Below are positions 14,022 through 17,790 of a DNA stretch of 17,790 nucleotides, one piece after another (position 1 is the stretch's first letter; each line of letters starts with the position of its first letter). The DNA is taken from contig JANMQK010000294.1 in assembly GCA_031370485.1 (NCBI GenBank), forward strand, positions 1 to 17,790, read 5' to 3'. The stretch is from JANMQK01 sp031370485. GTDB lineage: Bacteria; Acidobacteriota; Polarisedimenticolia; Gp22-AA2. The notes under the pieces were generated by a model. The model did not search any database and was not told the origin of the DNA. It saw only the letters and a program-made list of their open reading frames with translations. A program made the translations under genes and the position numbers.

Positions 14022-15236
14022 GTGACAGAGACGGCTGGCGGCGATGGGGAGGTGGTCCGCCCTCCGCTCCTGGTTCGCTCGCGGAGGCTGCTCAAGCTCC
14101 GGCAGATCCGGCGCATTGAGCGCCGGACCGAGACTCGCGTCGTGTATGGCAACCACATCGAGGTCCTGGCCGGGGGGGAAGCGGCCTTCGAGGCGATGGT
14201 CGAGGCGGTCCGTGGCGCCCGTCACAGCCTCGCCATCGAGATGTATCACTGGGCGGACGACCGGCTTGGCCGCCGCTTCGCGGAGGAGGTCCGCGCGAAG
14301 GCACGGGCGGGGCTCCCGGTCTACGTCGTCGTGGATGCCTTCGGCAGTATTTACAGCGCCGCATTGATGGCCTCGCTCGAAGCCGCAGGGGCGCTGCTGC
14401 GCTGGTACCACCCGCTCGCGCCCTGGACCCGCGCCTGGTCCCCCAACCACCGTGACCACCGCAAAGTGCTGCTCATCGACGGCACCCTGGGATTCGCCGG
14501 CGGATTCAACCTGGCGGAGGTTTACAGCGAGGAGTTCCTCGGCGCGGCCGCCTGGAAGGATCTCGCCGTGCGGGTCGAGGGTCCCGCGGTGCGCGAAATG
14601 ACGCGCCTCTTCCTGGGGTCCTGGCTGCGGGTCGGGGGGAAGCCGGAGGCGGCCGGCGAGCTGTTCGTCGCCCAGCGGGAGGCGGGCGCTTCCGGCGTCC
14701 AGGTGCTGGGCGGCGCGGGCCTCCTGGGAAGGCGGCGGCTGCGCAAGTCGTACCTCACCCTGATCGGCACGGCCCGGGAGCGCATCTTCCTGGCCAATGC
14801 CTACTTCGCGCCCGAATGGTTCCTGCGGCGCGCGCTCTGCCGCGCGGCCAGGAGGGGAACGCGCGTGGATATGCTGCTGTCGGGCCCCACCGACGCGCCG
14901 ATGGTGCGCTGGGCCGGCCGCGCCAGCTACGAGCCGCTCCTCGAAGCCGGTGTGCGCGTCCGCGAGATGGCCCACGCGGTCCTCCACGCCAAGATCGCGG
15001 TGTTCGACGACGAGGTGCTGCTGTCGGGCTCCGCCAATCTCGATTACCGATCGTTCCGGCACAATCTTGAGATCTCGGTGAAGGTGTTCGACCACGGAGC
15101 GAGCCGGCGGGCGCTGGACTACCTGGGGGCGGAGTTCGGCCGCTCGAAGGAGATCACGCTCGAGGACTGGAAACGCCGCCCGCCCACCGAGAAGCTTCTC
15201 GAGCGCTTCGCGTCGCTCTGGCGCTACTGGCTCTGA
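14022..15236 (+). CDS. Phospholipase D-superfamily protein, cardiolipin synthase-like (soluble ClsB type)
   Basis: The protein has 404 residues with two complete HKD motifs: His146-x-Lys148-x4-Asp153 (HRKVLLID, preceded by NHRD, followed by GGFN) and His322-x-Lys324-x4-Asp329 (HAKIAVFD, followed by GSANLDYRSF). This two-motif enzyme type makes cardiolipin or exchanges phosphatidyl groups through a phospho-histidine intermediate. There are no N-terminal transmembrane helices, so it is closer to the soluble ClsB group than to ClsA; its length also fits ClsB. The GTG at 14022 has AAGGA seven bases upstream. The earlier in-frame region overlaps the SRP RNA and its promoter, so it is rejected. The end overlaps the convergent Nudix gene by 13 bp. 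Another PLD-type phosphodiesterase activity cannot be excluded. Confidence 0.88.
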   Translation: MTETAGGDGEVVRPPLLVRSRRLLKLRQIRRIERRTETRVVYGNHIEVLAGGEAAFEAMVEAVRGARHSLAIEMYHWADDRLGRRFAEEVRAKARAGLPVYVVVDAFGSIYSAALMASLEAAGALLRWYHPLAPWTRAWSPNHRDHRKVLLIDGTLGFAGGFNLAEVYSEEFLGAAAWKDLAVRVEGPAVREMTRLFLGSWLRVGGKPEAAGELFVAQREAGASGVQVLGGAGLLGRRRLRKSYLTLIGTARERIFLANAYFAPEWFLRRALCRAARRGTRVDMLLSGPTDAPMVRWAGRASYEPLLEAGVRVREMAHAVLHAKIAVFDDEVLLSGSANLDYRSFRHNLEISVKVFDHGASRRALDYLGAEFGRSKEITLEDWKRRPPTEKLLERFASLWRYWL

Positions 15237-15787
15237 CAGGCTTTGGCCAGGCGGAGCAGGTCGAGGACGATCCTGGCCGACAGCCCCCACAGGACCTCTC
15301 CCTCGTGATGAAAGTAGTGGATGCGCCGCTGGCGGCCGCCCAGTTCCTCGGTGGTGGAGGTCCAGCGCTCCGGGAGGGCAAGCTCGGCGAGGGGGATGGT
15401 GAAGATCCTCGCCACCTCACCCGCGCGCGGCGTGAGAGGGGGGAGCCGCGCCACCCGACCGACGACCGGGGTCACGGCGACGGTGTCGGTCCGCGTGGGC
15501 AGGTCGTCGAGCGTCCCGAGGACCTCGACATTTTCCGGCGTCAGCCCGGTCTCCTCCTCGGCCTCGCGGAGGGCGGTCTCGACCGGGTCCTCCTCGCCCG
15601 GGCGCACCAGGCCTCCGGGGAAGGCGACCTGGCCGCCGTGAGTCGGCAGGTCCTCGGTGCGGCGGGTCAGGAGGAGCCGGAGCGGCCCCCCGTCGTCGAC
15701 GATTGCCACGAGCACCGCCGCGCGCTCCGGCCGTGTCAGACGGCGGGCAGCCCCCCCAGCGGGGCCGGCGCGCAGGGCCGCGATCAT
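15224..15787 (-). CDS. Nudix hydrolase, CoA pyrophosphatase (NudL/UPF0035) type
   Basis: The 187-residue protein carries the CoA-pyrophosphatase signature LLLTRRTEDLPTHGGQVAFPGG (about 38-59, split here by its invariant L, H, GQV and FPGG residues). It flows into a Nudix box with core REAEEETGL (74-82), whose glutamates bind the metal. The family cleaves CoA and its derivatives to 3',5'-ADP and phosphopantetheine, so it may clear oxidised or damaged CoA. The ATG at 15787 is chosen because upstream codons lie in the MFS gene; its SD is weak. It starts 34 bases after the MFS stop and is probably co-transcribed with it. Confidence 0.9.
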   Translation of the reverse strand: MIAALRAGPAGGAARRLTRPERAAVLVAIVDDGGPLRLLLTRRTEDLPTHGGQVAFPGGLVRPGEEDPVETALREAEEETGLTPENVEVLGTLDDLPTRTDTVAVTPVVGRVARLPPLTPRAGEVARIFTIPLAELALPERWTSTTEELGGRQRRIHYFHHEGEVLWGLSARIVLDLLRLAKACQSQ

Positions 15788-15821
15788 CCGGGCATCCAGG
15801 CCGCGGCCGGATGACGCGGGT

Positions 15822-17429
15822 TCACGCCGGGAGGTCCCTGGCGATGTAGTGCGTGACGACCGGCGGCTGCGCGCCCGTGTGGAACGACCGCGCGCGCTGC
15901 TCGACATCGCGGTCGCTCACGGTGAGCCGCTCGTGCTGCCTGAGGTGCTCCATCCAGGACTCGACGAGAAATGTCTCCACGTGGCGCCCGGGGGCCGACG
16001 CGTCCTGGAACAGGTCCCATCGGACGGCGCCGTCGCGCAGCCTGATGCGTCGCACGGCGCGCATGGCGTCCGCGAACTCCGCCGAGCGGGCCGCATCGAT
16101 CTGGTACTCGACAGTCACGAGGACCGGGCCGCGGTCCCCCTCCCCGGCGTCGTACGCGAACGGCGCCGGCCAGTGTCGGGACGGGGCGAGGTCCAGCCCT
16201 TCGCCGGTCGCCAGCCGGTGGCGGGCCGTCAGAGCGAGCCCGGCGACGAGGCCCAGGCCGGCCGCCGTGAGCGCCGCGCGCGGGCCGGCGTGCGTGGCCA
16301 CCGTCCCCCACAGGGCGCTCCCGGCCGCCATCCCGCCGAAGAAGGTCAGCAGATACACCGCCAGCGCCCGCCCGCGCACCCAGTGGGGGAGGATCGCCTG
16401 CGCGCTCGCGTTGAACGAAGTCAGGAGCGTCAGCCACGCCCCGCCGGCCAAAAACATCACGACACAGATCGCCGCGAAGCTCGGCACCCAGGCCATGAGC
16501 AGGAGAACCGCCGCGAAAACCAGGATCGAGCCGGCCACGAGCGCGTTGACGCCGAAGGCTCTGCGGGCGCGGCCGAGGAAGGCCGCCCCGGCGACGGCCC
16601 CCGCCCCCAGGCATCCGAGAACCAGTCCGTATCCCTCCGGCCCCTGTTTGAGGCCGAAGCGGACGACACCCGGAAGCAGGGCCCAGAGCGCGCTGCCGAA
16701 AAAGATGAAGGCGGCCGCGCGGACGAGGACCGCCCGCATGTCGGGGGCGTGCCGCACGTAGCGGATCCCCGCCTGCATCGCGCCGAAGATCCGCTCGGCG
16801 GGCAGGGTGCTCGATTGGGACGGCCGCCGCCAGCGTCTCAGGACAAAGATGACCCCCACGAACGAGACAGAGTTGAGAAGGAAGACCGCGCCCGGCCCCG
16901 CCGCGGCGATCACGAGCCCGCCGAGCGCCGGGCCGACCGTGCGCGCCAGATTGATTCCGATGCCGTTCAGCGCGAGCGCCGGCTGGATCTCGGAACGGGG
17001 GACGAGCTCGGGGACGATCGCCTGCCAGGCCGGGGCGTTCAGCGCCGTGCCCATCCCCAGCGCGAAGGTCAGCGCCAGAAGCGTCCAGGGCCCCGTCAGC
17101 CCGAGGGCCGTCAGCAGTCCGAGCGTCCCGGCCGAAAGCAGCATCCAGGTCTGGGTAACGATGAGGAGGCGTCTTCGATCGATGACATCGGCGAGGGCCC
17201 CCGCGGGCAGGGCGAGCGCGAAGATGGGAAGGGTCGTGGCCGCCTGCACGAGGGCGATCATCAGGGGCGAGGCGGAGAGCGACGTCATCAGCCAAGAGGC
17301 CCCGACGTCCTGCATCCAGGAGCCGACGTTTGAAAAGATGTTGGCCGTCCAGAGGGCGCGAAAAACCGGCTCTCGGAGCGCCCCGAAGTCGGAGACGAAG
17401 GCTCCGGCGGCGGAGCCGGTCCCTTTCAA
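15822..17429 (-). CDS. MFS exporter (MFS_3/EntS-like) with an extra C-terminal ABM-like domain
   Basis: This is a 535-residue protein. The first 400 residues or so form a 12-helix major facilitator, beginning ALWTANIFSNVGSWMQDVG, with the cytoplasmic loop GALADVIDRRRLL after helix 2 that is typical of drug or siderophore exporters in the MFS_3 group. About 105 soluble residues follow (from about 430), containing VTVEYQID, RDGAVRWDLFQD and ESWMEHLRQHER. This resembles the ferredoxin-like fold of antibiotic-biosynthesis monooxygenase (ABM) domains, by eye only. A TTG start at 17429 overlaps the Dps stop as TTGA, with AGGG a few bases upstream. I recall this fused form in other MFS_3 proteins, so it is probably not unique. 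The substrate is unknown. Confidence 0.82.
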   Translation of the reverse strand: MKGTGSAAGAFVSDFGALREPVFRALWTANIFSNVGSWMQDVGASWLMTSLSASPLMIALVQAATTLPIFALALPAGALADVIDRRRLLIVTQTWMLLSAGTLGLLTALGLTGPWTLLALTFALGMGTALNAPAWQAIVPELVPRSEIQPALALNGIGINLARTVGPALGGLVIAAAGPGAVFLLNSVSFVGVIFVLRRWRRPSQSSTLPAERIFGAMQAGIRYVRHAPDMRAVLVRAAAFIFFGSALWALLPGVVRFGLKQGPEGYGLVLGCLGAGAVAGAAFLGRARRAFGVNALVAGSILVFAAVLLLMAWVPSFAAICVVMFLAGGAWLTLLTSFNASAQAILPHWVRGRALAVYLLTFFGGMAAGSALWGTVATHAGPRAALTAAGLGLVAGLALTARHRLATGEGLDLAPSRHWPAPFAYDAGEGDRGPVLVTVEYQIDAARSAEFADAMRAVRRIRLRDGAVRWDLFQDASAPGRHVETFLVESWMEHLRQHERLTVSDRDVEQRARSFHTGAQPPVVTHYIARDLPA

Positions 17430-17790
17430 CGGCCCTGGAGGTGTGCCTCGACCAGCCAGAGGTGCTTGTCGATGCCCCGCGAGACCTCGGTGAACAGGTC
17501 GGTGGTACTGGCGTCGCCGAACTCGACGGAGTGATCGATCGCCTTGCGGACCGACTTGCCGAACGCGGCGAGGGAGGTCGACAGGGCCTCGAGATGATCC
17601 TTCGCCTCGGAGATCCCGGTAGGGTATTCGCCCAGGCCGGAGCGCTTCAGCACGACCGGCAGCGTCCCCTCGGCGACCGCGCCCAGCGCCACGGCGCGCT
17701 CGGCGATGAGATCGACGTACTCCTCGACCTCCTCGTTCACCTTGTCGAACAGCTCGTGAAGCGCGATGAAGTTCGGCCCCTTGACGTTCC
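17426..17790 (-). CDS. dps: Dps family ferritin-like protein, 5' end cut by the window
   Basis: The frame runs to the right edge and lacks its N-terminus. The visible 120 residues include NVKGPNFIALHELFDKV, where the His and Asp (HELFD) match the ferroxidase ligands, and DLIAERAVALG, which supplies the second-subunit Asp and Glu. This is the Dps/DPS-like miniferritin pattern. Dps proteins oxidise and store iron with hydrogen peroxide and can shield DNA. A short in-frame GTG at 17740 is internal and is not the start. The stop shares TTGA with the MFS start, so the genes are coupled. The promoter lies outside the window. Confidence 0.9.
   Translation of the reverse strand, partial: NVKGPNFIALHELFDKVNEEVEEYVDLIAERAVALGAVAEGTLPVVLKRSGLGEYPTGISEAKDHLEALSTSLAAFGKSVRKAIDHSVEFGDASTTDLFTEVSRGIDKHLWLVEAHLQGR

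Noticed and set aside
15657..17333. 558-codon open frame on the + strand opposite the MFS gene
   Set aside because: It is Arg/Gly/Pro/Asp-rich antisense translation with no domain, while the minus strand encodes a coherent 12-helix transporter.

Overview
This is a GC-rich bacterial window carrying ordinary chromosomal genes. It shows no phage, transposon, CRISPR array or tRNA. Two things suggest the lineage: an alternative complex III (ACIII) locus joined to a caa3-type oxidase, and the order SRP RNA-dnaX-ebfC-recR. Both fit a deep-branching aerobic Gram-negative such as an Acidobacteriota-like or related environmental group. This placement is inference; no rRNA or phylogenetic marker was analysed.

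Region 1 (about 1-6132, + strand) is a tightly packed respiratory operon. It holds the tail of an upstream gene, ACIII subunit ActF, a small one-helix protein of unknown function, a Sco-type copper chaperone, and cytochrome c oxidase subunits II (with a fused cytochrome c domain), I (with a YSHP motif, hence A2-type), III and IV. Start and stop codons overlap or nearly touch at most junctions. The expected electron path is menaquinol/quinol to ACIII to the fused haem c and CuA of CoxB to the haem-copper centre of CoxA, with Sco loading CuA.

Region 2 (about 6190-7035, + strand) has an extended -10 promoter and a small envelope or stress pair: a DUF948-like membrane protein and a YtxH protein with a near-perfect Shine-Dalgarno sequence.

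Region 3 (7016-13850, - strand) starts at a strong sigma70-type promoter near 13830. It runs through the small SRP RNA, dnaX, ebfC (ybaB), recR, an 860-residue MMPL/RND-type exporter, a small predicted lipoprotein and a TIM-barrel amidohydrolase. The linker of dnaX contains a G8 tract flanked by two hairpins. Its -1 frame is open all the way into ebfC, which makes it a candidate recoding site.

Region 4 (14022-17790) has a soluble two-HKD phospholipase D/cardiolipin-synthase-like gene (+), facing a - strand cluster that reads Dps (cut by the window end), an MFS exporter with an extra C-terminal domain, and a CoA-pyrophosphatase-type Nudix hydrolase. Both convergent gene pairs in the window overlap at their stop ends.
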